This document shows positions 18,803-27,646 of a stretch of DNA of 64,000 nt, piece after piece (within the stretch, counting starts at the first letter, position 1; the number at the start of each line of letters is the position of its first letter). The notes beneath the pieces were generated by a model. It searched no databases. It saw only the letters and a list, made by a program, of their open reading frames with translations, and was not told the origin of the DNA. This DNA is from Mesorhizobium sp. Its GTDB lineage: Bacteria > Pseudomonadota > Alphaproteobacteria > Rhizobiales > Rhizobiaceae. The translations under genes and the position numbers were made by a program. Location of the stretch: the NCBI GenBank assembly GCA_004020645.1, contig SAQL01000030.1, forward strand, positions 1 to 64,000. Reading direction: 5' to 3'.

Positions 18803-19441
18803 TCAGAGCCGGTCCGCCCACGCCTTCACCGCGTCACTCATCGTCTTCAGATGATCGGCGGCTGAAAAACCGGAGATGCTCTTACGCGGCTTCAAATCGT
18901 GGTCGCCATCCTCCAGCCAGAGGATTTCGATGGCGTCGGAAAGATCGTAGGTCGCGACCTCGTCCCTGGTGCCGAATTCGTCGCGTGTGCCCTGGAAGAT
19001 CAATGTTGGCGTCCTGAGATCGGCTAGGTGTTTTGTCCGAAGCTGCGTCGGTTTCCCCGGCGGATGGAAGGGGTAACCCAGGCAAAGCAGCCCTGAAATC
19101 TCACCCTTCGAAAACATCTCGTCGGCGATCATCGAGGCGACGCGGCCGCCCATCGACTTGCCGCCGATGATAAGCGGCCCCTTCACGCCCTTCGCCCTGA
19201 GGTCGGCGATCGCCTTGATGTATTCGGGATTCACCGTCTCGGCGCGCGGCGGCGGCTTGCGGTGGCCGTAGCGGCGGGCCGCCATGTAGTGGAATTCAAA
19301 GCGCGCGACGCGGAACCCGGCCTCGGCCAGCGCTTTTGCCGTGGCGGTCATCGACGCCGAGTCCATCGGCGCCCCGGCGCCATGGGCGAGCAGGACGGTA
19401 ATGGCGGCGGTGTCGGGACCGTCGAAGAGGAAGGTGGTCAT
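18803..19441 (-). CDS. Small alpha/beta hydrolase (KANL3/Tex30-like)
   Basis: 212 residues. Features of the small bacterial dienelactone-hydrolase-like group: LLAHGAGAPMDSASM near residue 18, nucleophile elbow IGGKSMGGRVAS, Asp in FQGTRDEFG, and His in LEDGDHDLKPRK near the end. No signal peptide. The start at ATG 19441 has GGAG 8 bases upstream; the frame extends to 19561 through repeat sequence and is rejected as coding. It is immediately upstream of xthA. Substrate unknown. Confidence 0.82.
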   Translation of the reverse strand: MTTFLFDGPDTAAITVLLAHGAGAPMDSASMTATAKALAEAGFRVARFEFHYMAARRYGHRKPPPRAETVNPEYIKAIADLRAKGVKGPLIIGGKSMGGRVASMIADEMFSKGEISGLLCLGYPFHPPGKPTQLRTKHLADLRTPTLIFQGTRDEFGTRDEVATYDLSDAIEILWLEDGDHDLKPRKSISGFSAADHLKTMSDAVKAWADRL

Positions 19442-19462
19442 GGGAACTCCAACGTTGACGAC

Positions 19463-19612
19463 CCCTTCTCCCCTTGTGGGAGAAGGTGGCCTCGCGAAGC
19501 GAGGTCGGATGAGGGGTGTTGGACGGAGCGCCAACGCCTCATTTCTTCCAGCACCCCTCATCCGTCTCGGCGCTAACGCGCCGATTCACCTTCTCCCACA
19601 AGGGGAGAAGGG
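19463..19612. repeat. Inverted repeat with perfect 26-base arms
   Basis: Arms at about 19463-19488 and 19587-19612 are perfectly complementary and built on CCCTTCTCCCCTTGTGGGAG. The interior holds a second pair: GGATGAGGGGTGTTGGACGG against CCAGCACCCCTCATCC. It sits between the TPR gene stop (19625) and the hydrolase start (19441). No transposase; it is a non-coding element. Confidence 0.8.
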
Positions 19613-19624
19613 AGCGCCGTCGCC

Positions 19625-20719
19625 TCACCCCGCCGACATCCGCGCCAGCTGCAGATCGACGAACTGTATCCCCTTGGCCGCCATGCGCGCCCATTCGGAG
19701 CTGGCGTCGAGCTCGAGATAGCGCGACCAGTGGCGGCGCGCCTCGGCGAGGTTGCCGGCGTCGAACTCCAGCCGTGCCAGGTTGAACACCGCATCGGCAT
19801 AATTGGCATCGAGCGCGATCGCCTTCTGCAGATGCCGCCGCGCCGAGGCGCCGCGGCCCTCATCGCTCATCAGCCCGGCCAGATTGAACCAGGCCTCGAC
19901 AAAGCCGGGGTCACACTTGATGGCGCGGGCATAGTCGTGCGCCGCCTCGGCCGCGCGTCCGGCGGCGCGCAGGCAGTTGGCGCGGTTGAAGGCGGCGATG
20001 GCGTCGGTCGGGTCGATGGCCAGGCAGCGCTGGTAGAGTGCTGCCGCCTGCTCGTGGTGTTCAGCCTCTTCCGCCGCTTCAGCGTCGGCGAACAGTTCTT
20101 CCAGCGTGTCGTCATCCGCCGACCCCAGGTCGAACAGCAGCTGCCCGTCCAGTTCGCTCTGGCCGCCTTCGAGATAGATCGCATCTGCGCGCCCATGCTG
20201 CGAGCCGACATTGAGCGACTTGGCGGTCAGCGAGGCGACCGGGCCGCAGCGGTGCACCGAGCGCGCGATCGCCCCCCACGAGGCGCCGCCGGCAACAAGC
20301 CCGGCATATTTGCGGGCCAGGATCAGGTCGCGAAACGAATAGGGTTCGCAATCATGCTCGAAGGCATCGAAAAGCGACAACAGGTCGAGATCGGCGGCGG
20401 CAAGCCGGGATTGATCGAGAAGCGACTGCCGCGATAAAGCCGAAGCCTCCGGCGCCTTCATCAGCCCGAGCAGGCGCAAAAAACCGTTTTCGCTGATCAG
20501 CTTGCGGCCGGCCGTTCGCTCGGCCGCGACGCGGCGCTCGATCTCGGCATCCCCGGCCTTGGCGAGATACAAGCGACCGAACACGACATGGCTGGTGCGC
20601 CTGATAACGCCGCGCCGCAATTGGCCGTGCCGGCGCTCGACTTCACGCGCGGCCAGCCTCAGCGGGAACGCCGCCAGCGCGCCGATGGTGCCGAAGACGG
20701 TGCCGGCGAGAGCTGTCAC
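19625..20719 (-). CDS. TPR protein with BRCT-like and MerR-like parts, linked to NHEJ genes
   Basis: 364 residues. Residues about 30-86 look BRCT-like: RRGVIRRTSHVVFGR, an acidic helix, then the typical ending GRKLISENGFLRLLGL. Residues about 125-160 (EPYSFRDLILARKYAGLV, then SWGAIARSVHRCG) resemble a MerR-type helix-turn-helix. After an acidic linker, residues about 205-350 hold four TPRs (AAALYQRCLAIDPTDAIAAF; AFNRANCLRAAGRAAEAAHD; AWFNLAGLMSDEGRGASARR; AVFNLARLEFDAGNLAEARR). GTG 20719 overlaps the ku stop by four bases (GTGA), so it is translationally coupled to ku. Family assignments of the first two parts are by eye. A scaffold or regulator of end joining is the natural inference. Confidence 0.8.
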   Translation of the reverse strand: MTALAGTVFGTIGALAAFPLRLAAREVERRHGQLRRGVIRRTSHVVFGRLYLAKAGDAEIERRVAAERTAGRKLISENGFLRLLGLMKAPEASALSRQSLLDQSRLAAADLDLLSLFDAFEHDCEPYSFRDLILARKYAGLVAGGASWGAIARSVHRCGPVASLTAKSLNVGSQHGRADAIYLEGGQSELDGQLLFDLGSADDDTLEELFADAEAAEEAEHHEQAAALYQRCLAIDPTDAIAAFNRANCLRAAGRAAEAAHDYARAIKCDPGFVEAWFNLAGLMSDEGRGASARRHLQKAIALDANYADAVFNLARLEFDAGNLAEARRHWSRYLELDASSEWARMAAKGIQFVDLQLARMSAG

Positions 20720-21630
20720 CCTTTGCTCTTGCCGACGGCCTTCAGCAAATTGGCCTTGAGCGGGTTTTCCTTGGCCGCGCCAGCGCCAGCCTTGGCGGTT
20801 TTCGCTGCAGGCTTGGCTGGCTCATCGGCCTTGCTCTTGCTCTTGGCCGGCGGCTTGGCCGATTGCGACAGGCTGGCCTTCAGCGCATCCATCAGGTTGA
20901 TGACGTTGCCGCGCTCGGGGGCGGCGGCGATGATCGGCTTGTGGCCCTTCAGCTTTTCGCGGATCATCGCCATCAGCGCGATCTCGTAGCGATCCTCATA
21001 GTTCTTCGGGTCGAAGGTGGTTTCCTTCTGCTTGATCAGCGCTTCGGCGAGCTGCAGCATTTCGGGGTCGGGCTTGCCGGCCGGGATGTTGCCGAAATAC
21101 TCAGTCGTGCCACGCACTTCGTTCGGGTTCCTCAAGGTGCAGACGAACATGCCGTTCTCGCGCGCGCCGATCGTCACCACCCGTTCGCGGCTGGACAGCA
21201 CCAGCCGCGCAATCGCCAGCTTGCCGGACTTGCGCATCGCTTCGCGCAGCACCGCGAAGGTTTCCTCGGCCATCGCGCCATCCGGCGCCAGATAATAGGG
21301 CGCGTCCTGGTAAATGACGTCGACCGAACGCTCGTCGACGAAGGCCTCGATGTTCATCGTGTGGTTGGATTCGATGCGCACCGCCTCGAGGTCGGCATCA
21401 TCGATGATGATGTACTGCTTGTCCTCGTATTCGTAGCCCTTGACCAGGTCCGAGCGCTCGACCAGCCCGAGTTCGGGATCGACCGGCTTCATGTTGATGC
21501 GGTTGTGGGTATCCTTGTGCAGCTGGTTGAAGCTGATGCGCTCGGCTGTGCTCGTCGCCGGATACAGCCGGACCGGGCAGCTGACGAGACTGAGCTTGAG
21601 GTAACCTTTCCAACTTGCCCTGGGCGCCAT
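20716..21630 (-). CDS. ku: Ku, non-homologous end-joining protein
   Basis: 304 residues. The bacterial Ku core starts MAPRASWKGYLKLSLVSCPV and contains the usual KDTHNRI, LVKGYEYEDKQYIIIDDADL, FVDERSVDVIYQDAPYYLAP and LARLVLSSRERVVTIGARE. The last 50 residues form a Lys/Ala/Pro-rich tail (AKPAAKTAKAGAGAAKE) of the kind that tunes DNA binding and ligase recruitment. Ku homodimers thread onto double-strand ends and recruit LigD. It lies 89 bases after ligD on the same strand and overlaps the TPR gene. ATG 21630 follows GTAGGAGAGTTTC, a good ribosome site. Confidence 0.95.
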   Translation of the reverse strand: MAPRASWKGYLKLSLVSCPVRLYPATSTAERISFNQLHKDTHNRINMKPVDPELGLVERSDLVKGYEYEDKQYIIIDDADLEAVRIESNHTMNIEAFVDERSVDVIYQDAPYYLAPDGAMAEETFAVLREAMRKSGKLAIARLVLSSRERVVTIGARENGMFVCTLRNPNEVRGTTEYFGNIPAGKPDPEMLQLAEALIKQKETTFDPKNYEDRYEIALMAMIREKLKGHKPIIAAAPERGNVINLMDALKASLSQSAKPPAKSKSKADEPAKPAAKTAKAGAGAAKENPLKANLLKAVGKSKG

Positions 21631-21670
21631 GAAACTCTCCTACGCGGCCGTGCACTGTCGAACTTTTCGC

Positions 21671-21707
21671 AGCGCTTCGTCCAAAGGACGAACGACGCTG
21701 CGCAAAA
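21671..21707. repeat. Palindromic repeat between ligD and ku
   Basis: GCAGCGCTTCGTCC and GGACGAACGACGCTGC form an imperfect hairpin around AAA. The same kind of hairpin, GCGTCC then AAAGGACGC, is nested in the element at 56542. In the operon it could attenuate or protect the transcript between ligD and ku. Confidence 0.55.
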
Positions 21708-21719
21708 CCTACATCGCCC

Positions 21720-24209
21720 TCACAATACCGGCAAATCCCTAGCGAAATCTTCCATGTCGGCCCAGGGATCGCCGGAGGTGGCCAGAAGGCCCGGCAGCGA
21801 AGAATAATTCAAATCTTCCGGAGCGTCGATGGATTCCAGATCGGACCAGCTCACCGGCGTCGAGGCCGGCAGGTTGGTGCGGGCGCGCAGCGAGTAAGGC
21901 GCCGCCGAGGTGTGGCCGCGCGCATTGCGGTGATAGTCGATGAAGATGCGTCGCTTGCGGTTGTCCTTGCCCATGGTGGTGGTGAAGGTGTCGGGCGCGG
22001 AGGCGGCCAATGCCGAGGAAATGGCGCTGGTCGCCTGGTGCAGTTTCTTCCAGTTCTGTTTTTGCGTCACCGGCACTGATATGTGGATGCCCTTGCCGCC
22101 CGAGGTTTTCGCGAACGGCACCAGCCCCATCGCCTCGAGCCCGGCGCGGATATGCACCGCCGCCTCGACAACCTCACGCCAGCTAATCCCCTCGCCCGGG
22201 TCGAGGTCGAAGACGATCAGATCGGGCTTGTCGAGCCGCGTGCGGTGGGTGCCCCAGGTGTGGAACTCGACGACGCCGAACTGCGCCAGCGCCAGATAGC
22301 CCTTGGCGTCTTCGACCGACAAATAGGATTTGGTCTCGCCCTCGGAATTGGTCGCCTCGAAGGTCGCCACCGATGACGGCATGCCGGTGAAGGCGTGGCG
22401 CTGGAAGAAACAGTCCTGCGGCCTGCCGGTCGGGCAGCGCACCAGCGACACCGGGCGGCCGAGGATGTGCGGCAGCATGAAGTCACCGACCAGCGCGTAG
22501 TAGACGGCGATGTCGAGCTTGGTCGGTCCGGTCTTGCCGAACAGCCGCCGCGTCGGGTTGGTCACCCAGATCGTGGCGAGATCGGCTTCGGCGATCAGCC
22601 GCTTGCGCTTGGCCGACACCGGCGTCGACAGGCCGACGTCGCGCAGTCCGCGGAACACCGCATGGCGCAGCATGTTGTCGCCGGTGCGATTGGCATAGTG
22701 GATATGGGCCGAAAGCAGCGGCCGCACCCAGCTCATCTCGCGCATGATCTCGCGCGGAACCCCTTCGGGTGCAGACGCGCCGGCGCGCAAGGGCTCCAGC
22801 CGGGCCAGCAGGTCGGCGGCGGTGGCGGCGTCGAAGCCGGTGCCGACCTTGCCGCGATAGTGCAGTTCGCCATCTTCGAATTCGCCGAGCCCGAGTGCGG
22901 CCAGTCCCTCGGCTGCAGCGGAGGTGGTGTAGCCAGCGATGACGAAGTCGCCGTTCTTCAGCGCCTTGATCTTGGTCCAGGTCTTGGTGCGGCCGCTCTG
23001 GTAGATTGCCGTGGCGCGCTTGGAGACGACGCCTTCCAGCCCCATCTCGGAGGCCTGGTCGTAGAGCGCCTGGCCATCGCCTTCGACGTGGTCTGAGAAT
23101 TGGATGGCGGAGTTGGCGCCCAAGCCGGACAGCAATTGCGACAGCAGCGCCTTGCGCCGGCTGAGCGGCGCTTTTCGCAGGTCCCAGCCGTCGAGATGCA
23201 ACAGATCGAAGGCGTAGAAGTGGAGCTTGTTGCCGGCGCCCTCGGCCAGCGCGTCCTGCAAAAGGGCGAAGCGGCTGATGCCCTTGGCGTCAAGTACGAC
23301 GATCTCGCCGTCGATGACAGCCTCACGGCATGGCAGCCTGGCGAAGGCATGCGGCAGGTCGCCATAGCGCCTGGTCCAGTCGAGGCCGGCGCGTGTGATC
23401 AGCCGCACCTCGCCCTCGGCCAGATGCGCCATGGTGCGATAGCCGTCGAACTTGATCTCGTGCAGCCAGGTTTCGCGCGTTTTATCTGCGGGGCCTTCGC
23501 CGCCCGGCGGCTTCGGAACCTGCGTGGCCAGCTGCGGCTCGATCCGGGAAGGCGGCGGCGCCTTGATCGCACCCGGCAGCGCACCGGGTTTCAGTACCAC
23601 CGGTTTCGCAGGCTTTGCGGCAGGCTTCGGGGTTGCCACCAGTTCCTCGATGCGGCGGCCGGATTTGACGCTTTCCGGCCGGGCTTCCAGTATGTCGAGC
23701 CTGGCGTCGGCGGCGAGGTCGCGCTCCTTGAACAGCAGCCAGTTCTTTTTGCCCTCATCCTCGCCGGGCTTCGGTTTCAGCCTGGTCAGCATCCAGCCGC
23801 CATTCAGCTTCTCGCCGGCGAGACGGAACTTGAAGGAACCGGTGCGCAGGCTCTTTTCGACATCATCCATCGGCGCCCAGACGCCGGTGTCCCAGACGAT
23901 CATCGGCCCGCCGCCATATTCGCCCTCGGGAATGACGCCTTCGAAGTCGATATATTCGAGCGGGTGGTCCTCGGTCTCGACCGCCAGCCGCTTGTCGGCC
24001 GGGTTGAGCGACGGGCCGCGAGGCACAGCCCAGCTCTTCAGCACGCCGCCGACCTGCAAACGTAAGTCATAGTGGTCGGCAGTGGCATGGTGTTTGTGCA
24101 CGACGAAGCGGGTGCCTTCTCCGGCAACCAGCCCGCCGACGGGTTCCGGCGTTTTGCTGAATTCGCGCTTGGCGCGATAGGCCTTGAGTTTGGGAGGGTC
24201 TGCCATCAT
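21720..24209 (-). CDS. ligD: Multifunctional ATP-dependent DNA ligase LigD
   Basis: 829 residues in the order phosphoesterase, ligase, polymerase, as in Pseudomonas and Agrobacterium. The 3'-phosphoesterase (about 20-160) shows VHKHHATADHYDLRLQ and EGVIPEGEYGGG. The ligase (about 240-520) has the nucleotidyl lysine in LHEIKFDGYR and EGVVSKRATAIYQSGR. The polymerase/primase (about 545-829) has LIVFDLDPGEG with metal-binding Asp residues and KTSGGKGIHISVPV. LigD fills, trims and seals double-strand breaks held by Ku. ATG codons occur at 24209 and 24206, and no strong ribosome site separates them. It is first of the ligD-ku-TPR set. Confidence 0.95.
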   Translation of the reverse strand: MMADPPKLKAYRAKREFSKTPEPVGGLVAGEGTRFVVHKHHATADHYDLRLQVGGVLKSWAVPRGPSLNPADKRLAVETEDHPLEYIDFEGVIPEGEYGGGPMIVWDTGVWAPMDDVEKSLRTGSFKFRLAGEKLNGGWMLTRLKPKPGEDEGKKNWLLFKERDLAADARLDILEARPESVKSGRRIEELVATPKPAAKPAKPVVLKPGALPGAIKAPPPSRIEPQLATQVPKPPGGEGPADKTRETWLHEIKFDGYRTMAHLAEGEVRLITRAGLDWTRRYGDLPHAFARLPCREAVIDGEIVVLDAKGISRFALLQDALAEGAGNKLHFYAFDLLHLDGWDLRKAPLSRRKALLSQLLSGLGANSAIQFSDHVEGDGQALYDQASEMGLEGVVSKRATAIYQSGRTKTWTKIKALKNGDFVIAGYTTSAAAEGLAALGLGEFEDGELHYRGKVGTGFDAATAADLLARLEPLRAGASAPEGVPREIMREMSWVRPLLSAHIHYANRTGDNMLRHAVFRGLRDVGLSTPVSAKRKRLIAEADLATIWVTNPTRRLFGKTGPTKLDIAVYYALVGDFMLPHILGRPVSLVRCPTGRPQDCFFQRHAFTGMPSSVATFEATNSEGETKSYLSVEDAKGYLALAQFGVVEFHTWGTHRTRLDKPDLIVFDLDPGEGISWREVVEAAVHIRAGLEAMGLVPFAKTSGGKGIHISVPVTQKQNWKKLHQATSAISSALAASAPDTFTTTMGKDNRKRRIFIDYHRNARGHTSAAPYSLRARTNLPASTPVSWSDLESIDAPEDLNYSSLPGLLATSGDPWADMEDFARDLPVL

Positions 24210-24261
24210 CAAGCGCGGCCGCTGACAGGCGTCCGGTACTGCCTGCCGGCTGCTGCCCTGC

Positions 24262-24368
24262 CTTCGTCATCCCAGGGCGGAGCGCAGCGGCGCTCACAGG
24301 TCACAGCATGGATCCCAAGGTCTCCGCGATGTCGCTTCGCTCCTGCTCCGCCCTGGGATGACGAAGGG
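24262..24368. repeat. 107-base element with perfect 23-base inverted ends
   Basis: Arms 24262-24284 and 24346-24368 are perfectly complementary and contain CGTCATCCCAGGGCGGAGC. The loop contains CATGGATCCCAAGGTCTCCG. It resembles repeats dispersed in rhizobial genomes, lies between the ligD start and the gene at 24382, and contains no coding sequence. Confidence 0.8.
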
Positions 24369-24381
24369 ATGGATGTCACAC

Positions 24382-24618
24382 TCAATCGTCGGTGGCCGGC
24401 GTCAATTCGAGCTCGGCCGGCGACAGACCCTGCTGGAGCTGGCTCAGCCGGAATTCGTCGACCCAGTAGGCCTCGCCGTCGACGAGGACACGCGCCTTGT
24501 AGGCGCCGGCGGAAAAGCTCTGTGCGGTGATATAGACCTTGTGGCGGTCGAGCGCCTTGCGCACCGCGGCGCGCTTGGAATTCTGGCTGGTGACGGAACT
24601 GGCCATGGACTCGCTCAT
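24382..24618 (-). CDS. Hypothetical protein, unknown function
   Basis: 78 residues from ATG 24618. The conserved-looking part is KALDRHKVYITAQSFSAGAY, then KARVLVDGEAYWVDEFRLSQ and an acidic tail. It looks like a small alpha/beta fold rather than a membrane protein. Start is uncertain: ATGs at 24651, 24618 and 24606 are all in frame and none has a clear ribosome site. If 24651 were used, the first residues (LMSVAFSCGGVC) could act as a short signal. It lies upstream of ligD on the same strand, separated by the 107-base repeat element. Confidence 0.55.
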   Translation of the reverse strand: MSESMASSVTSQNSKRAAVRKALDRHKVYITAQSFSAGAYKARVLVDGEAYWVDEFRLSQLQQGLSPAELELTPATDD

Positions 24619-24757
24619 ACACACGCCGCCGCAGGAAAAGGCGACTGACATAAGGATGGCCGAGACCGGGTGTCGTGTCAATTTCGCGCATGATCGAATG
24701 GCGAGACGGATAATCTACTGTGATTGACGGCAGATCGGATCATTGCAATTTTCTCAT

Positions 24758-24806
24758 ATTTCACGAAATCTACTTCATGGGATCAATTTTCATATGATAG
24801 TATCAT
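24758..24806. promoter_or_regulatory. AT-rich region with two short palindromes before fic
   Basis: ATTTC-AC-GAAAT at 24758-24769 and ATGATA-G-TATCAT at 24794-24806 are both perfect inverted repeats in a stretch clearly richer in A and T than its surroundings. They lie 55-100 bases before the Fic start and are plausible operators. No cognate regulator is adjacent. Confidence 0.4.
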
Positions 24807-24860
24807 TTTTCACAGAATGTGATCTGCGGCTCAACTTTTCAGACCCGAGACCCAAATTTC

Positions 24861-26414
24861 ATGACCGAACTGAGTGAGCATCGATTTTCAGGGCCAGTGA
24901 CCGTTTTTCAGGACATGCGCCTTCCCGAAACGGCAATCCCGGCCGGGTACAGCGCCTTGATTGACGCTTACAAGCTCGCTGTCCCGCTGCCCCGCATACT
25001 TTCCGCGACCGGCGAGCATCACCGTATCACCGAGCAGGACGGCTGGCGCATCATGACTCCGCGCCACGCCCCCCAACCGACACTCGAAGGCCACCTTACT
25101 TTCGCTCTGAAATATGAGGGCCTCGACCTCGCTGTCCTCAAGCGGCTGTTCCTGGAGACAGGTCCCGCCGCCATCGAAGCGCTTGTGCGCAAAAGTCCGA
25201 CCGGCAGTTACGCCCGCCGCATCTGGTTTCTCTATGAGTGGCTGAACGGTACCCGACTGGATCTCCCCGACGCGACCGCCGGACGCTACGTCCCGGTCGT
25301 CGATCCCGGGCTGCAGTGGGCAGCGCAGGAGAAGACCGCTCCGCGCTACCGCGTGAAAGACAATTTGCCCGGGACGCCGGATTTCTGTCCTCTGGTGTTT
25401 CGCACCGAGGTTCTCGATCAATTCACTGGCCTCGACCTGCCCAGGCGTGCGCAAGACATCATTGCGGGCGTGTCGCGCGATCTTCTCGCAAGAACCGCAG
25501 CGTTCCTCCTGCTCAAGGACTCGCGGTCCAGCTACGCAATCGAGGGTGAGCTGCCGCCACAAGACCGCATTCAGCGCTGGGGCCGCGCCATTGGCGAGGC
25601 CGGCCGTCAGCCGCTCGATCGCGATGAGTTGCTGCGCCTGCAAAGGATCGTGCTCGGCGACGCCCGTTTTGTGAAGCTCGGCTTTCGGCTGGAGGGCGGT
25701 TTCATCGGCGAGCATGATCGCGACAACCGCATGCCGCTGCCCGATCACATCAGCGCCCGGCCCGAAGACTTGGCATCGCTGGTCGATGGAATGGTTGCAT
25801 TCGACCGCGGTCGGGCGCAAGGCATCGATGCGGTGATCGCCGCCGCGATCCTCGCCTTCGGCTTTGTCTATATCCACCCGTTCGAAGACGGGAACGGCCG
25901 CATTCATCGCTACCTGATCCACCACGTCCTTGCCGCGCGCGGTTTCAACCCACCTGGCGTCGTATTTCCCGTCTCCGCCGCGATACTTGAACAAATCGAG
26001 GAATACCGGCGGGTGCTCGATAGCTATTCGCAGCGCCTGCTACCAGTGGTCGAATGGGAGCCGACGCCGCAATTCAACGTCCGTGTCCTGAACGACACCG
26101 GTGATTATTATCGGTTCTTTGACGCAACACCGCACGCCGAATTTCTCTATGCCTGCGTCCAGAGAACGATCGAGCAGGACCTTCCCAACGAAACCGATTT
26201 CCTGCGCCGCTACGATCAGTTCCGGCAGCAGGTCAATGCCTTCATCGACATGCCGGAGCGGCTGATCGATCTCCTCTTCCACTTCCTGAAACAAAATGGC
26301 GGGCGCCTGTCGAATCGCGCCCGGGAAAAGGAATTCGCCGCGCTGACCGATGAAGAGGCCGAACGAATCGAGGCGATCTACAGGCAGGTCTTTGGCAACG
26401 CCCGCGAGAGGTGA
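24861..26414 (+). CDS. Fic-domain protein, probable AMP-transferase with N-terminal inhibitory motif
   Basis: 517 residues. The Fic active-site motif HPFEDGNGRIHR (about residue 352) is complete, including catalytic His and the anion-binding loop. An inhibitory motif of the S-x-x-x-E-G type, SSYAIEGE, lies about 120 residues earlier, so the enzyme is of the self-inhibited class in which the Glu blocks ATP gamma-phosphate. The N-terminal 200 residues form an uncharacterised helical region found in large Fic proteins. A winged-helix-like region near the C-terminus (FLKQNGGRLSNRAREKEF) is possible. Start at ATG 24861; an in-frame ATG at 24819 cannot be excluded. No antitoxin gene is adjacent. 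Target protein unknown. Confidence 0.85.
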   Translation: MTELSEHRFSGPVTVFQDMRLPETAIPAGYSALIDAYKLAVPLPRILSATGEHHRITEQDGWRIMTPRHAPQPTLEGHLTFALKYEGLDLAVLKRLFLETGPAAIEALVRKSPTGSYARRIWFLYEWLNGTRLDLPDATAGRYVPVVDPGLQWAAQEKTAPRYRVKDNLPGTPDFCPLVFRTEVLDQFTGLDLPRRAQDIIAGVSRDLLARTAAFLLLKDSRSSYAIEGELPPQDRIQRWGRAIGEAGRQPLDRDELLRLQRIVLGDARFVKLGFRLEGGFIGEHDRDNRMPLPDHISARPEDLASLVDGMVAFDRGRAQGIDAVIAAAILAFGFVYIHPFEDGNGRIHRYLIHHVLAARGFNPPGVVFPVSAAILEQIEEYRRVLDSYSQRLLPVVEWEPTPQFNVRVLNDTGDYYRFFDATPHAEFLYACVQRTIEQDLPNETDFLRRYDQFRQQVNAFIDMPERLIDLLFHFLKQNGGRLSNRAREKEFAALTDEEAERIEAIYRQVFGNARER

Positions 26415-26455
26415 ATGGTGAAGATTGCACACAAGACGTGACGAAATCACAGCTC

Positions 26456-26515
26456 ACCATCACCAATCACCAATCACCACCCACCATTCACTATTCACTA
26501 TTCACTCCTCCTCCT
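26456..26515. repeat. Short low-complexity ACC/ATTCACT repeats
   Basis: Imperfect tandem units of CACCAAT and CACTATT (ATCACCAATCACCA, then ATTCACTATTCACT) lie between fic and the reductase gene. No gene is apparent in the 217-base gap. Possibly slipped-strand expansion. Confidence 0.55.
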
Positions 26516-26631
26516 CCGACGCTCACGCGATCGTGCGGCCGGCCCAGAGCCGAGCAACTGTGGAAACCGAGCGAGCGCTCTATATGGTCCTGACGCCCAC
26601 GAACCCTGTCGCTTATCCGGAGATCTCATCC

Positions 26632-27639
26632 ATGACCTTGAGCACACGCAAGCTGGGCAGCCAAGGGCTGCAGGTATCGGTGATCGGCCTCGGCTGCATG
26701 GGCATGAGCCAGTCTTATGGCCCGGCCGACGAGGCGGAATCGATTGCCACCCTGCATCGCGCCATCGAGCTCGGCTGCACCTTCCTCGATACGGCGGAAG
26801 TCTATGGCCCGCACACCAATGAGGCACTGCTCGGCCGCGCGCTGAAGGGCCGGCGCGACAAGGTGACGATCGCCACCAAATTCGGCTTCCGTATCGAAAA
26901 CGGCAAGCAGATCGGCACTGACCGCAACAGCCGGCCCGAGCATATCCGTGAGGCAGTGGACGGCTCGCTCGGCCGGCTCGCCACCGACCATATCGACCTG
27001 CTCTACCAGCACCGCGTCGACCCGGCGGTGCCGATCGAGGATGTGGCGGGTGCTGTCAGCAAACTAATCACTGAAGGCAAGGTGCGCTTCTTCGGCCTGT
27101 CGGAGGCGGGTGCGGCCAACATCCGCCGGGCGCATGCCGTGCATCCGGTGTCGGCGGTGCAGAGCGAATATTCGCTGTGGGAACGCAACCTGGAACCGGA
27201 GATCATCCCGTTGCTCGGTGAACTCGGCATCGGCCTGGTGCCGTTCGCGCCGCTTGGCCGCGGCTTTCTCACCGGCGACGTCAAGCGCGCCGAGGACTAT
27301 CCGGAAGGCGACTTCCGCCGCGGCGACCCGCGATACCAGGGCGCCAACTACGACGCCAATGTGCAGGCCGCCGGGATTGTCCGCGACATCGCGGCGGCCA
27401 AGGGCGTCAAGCCCGGCCAGATCGCGCTGGCCTGGCTGCTGCACAAGGGCAGCGATTTCGGGCTCGACATCGTGCCGATCCCCGGCACCAAGCGTCGAAA
27501 ATACCTCGAGGAGAATGTCGCCGCTGCGGCGATCGAGCTCGACGCCGCCGCAATGCAGGCGCTCGACGACGCGCTGGCGCCGGGCAAGGTCGCGGGTGAG
27601 CGCTACAACGAACGCATCATGGTGACGATCGACCGGTAG
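26632..27639 (+). CDS. Aldo-keto reductase (AKR13/YajO-like group)
   Basis: 335 residues, TIM barrel. The catalytic tetrad is recognisable: Asp and Tyr in FLDTAEVYGPHTNE, Lys in TIATKFGF, His in YQHRVDP. NADPH-binding residues lie near IPGTKRRKYLEEN. Family members reduce aldehydes and quinones and are often stress-induced; substrate unknown. ATG 26632 follows CGGAGATCTCATCC. The upstream in-frame extension passes through the tandem repeats and is not coding. Convergent with the regulator at 27647, only seven bases away, so terminators must be shared or absent. Confidence 0.88.
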   Translation: MTLSTRKLGSQGLQVSVIGLGCMGMSQSYGPADEAESIATLHRAIELGCTFLDTAEVYGPHTNEALLGRALKGRRDKVTIATKFGFRIENGKQIGTDRNSRPEHIREAVDGSLGRLATDHIDLLYQHRVDPAVPIEDVAGAVSKLITEGKVRFFGLSEAGAANIRRAHAVHPVSAVQSEYSLWERNLEPEIIPLLGELGIGLVPFAPLGRGFLTGDVKRAEDYPEGDFRRGDPRYQGANYDANVQAAGIVRDIAAAKGVKPGQIALAWLLHKGSDFGLDIVPIPGTKRRKYLEENVAAAAIELDAAAMQALDDALAPGKVAGERYNERIMVTIDR

Positions 27640-27646
27640 GTGGCAT

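Noticed and set aside
26456..26515. Possible CRISPR-like repeats
   Set aside because: Units are 7-8 bases and contiguous, without spacers; no cas genes occur in the window.
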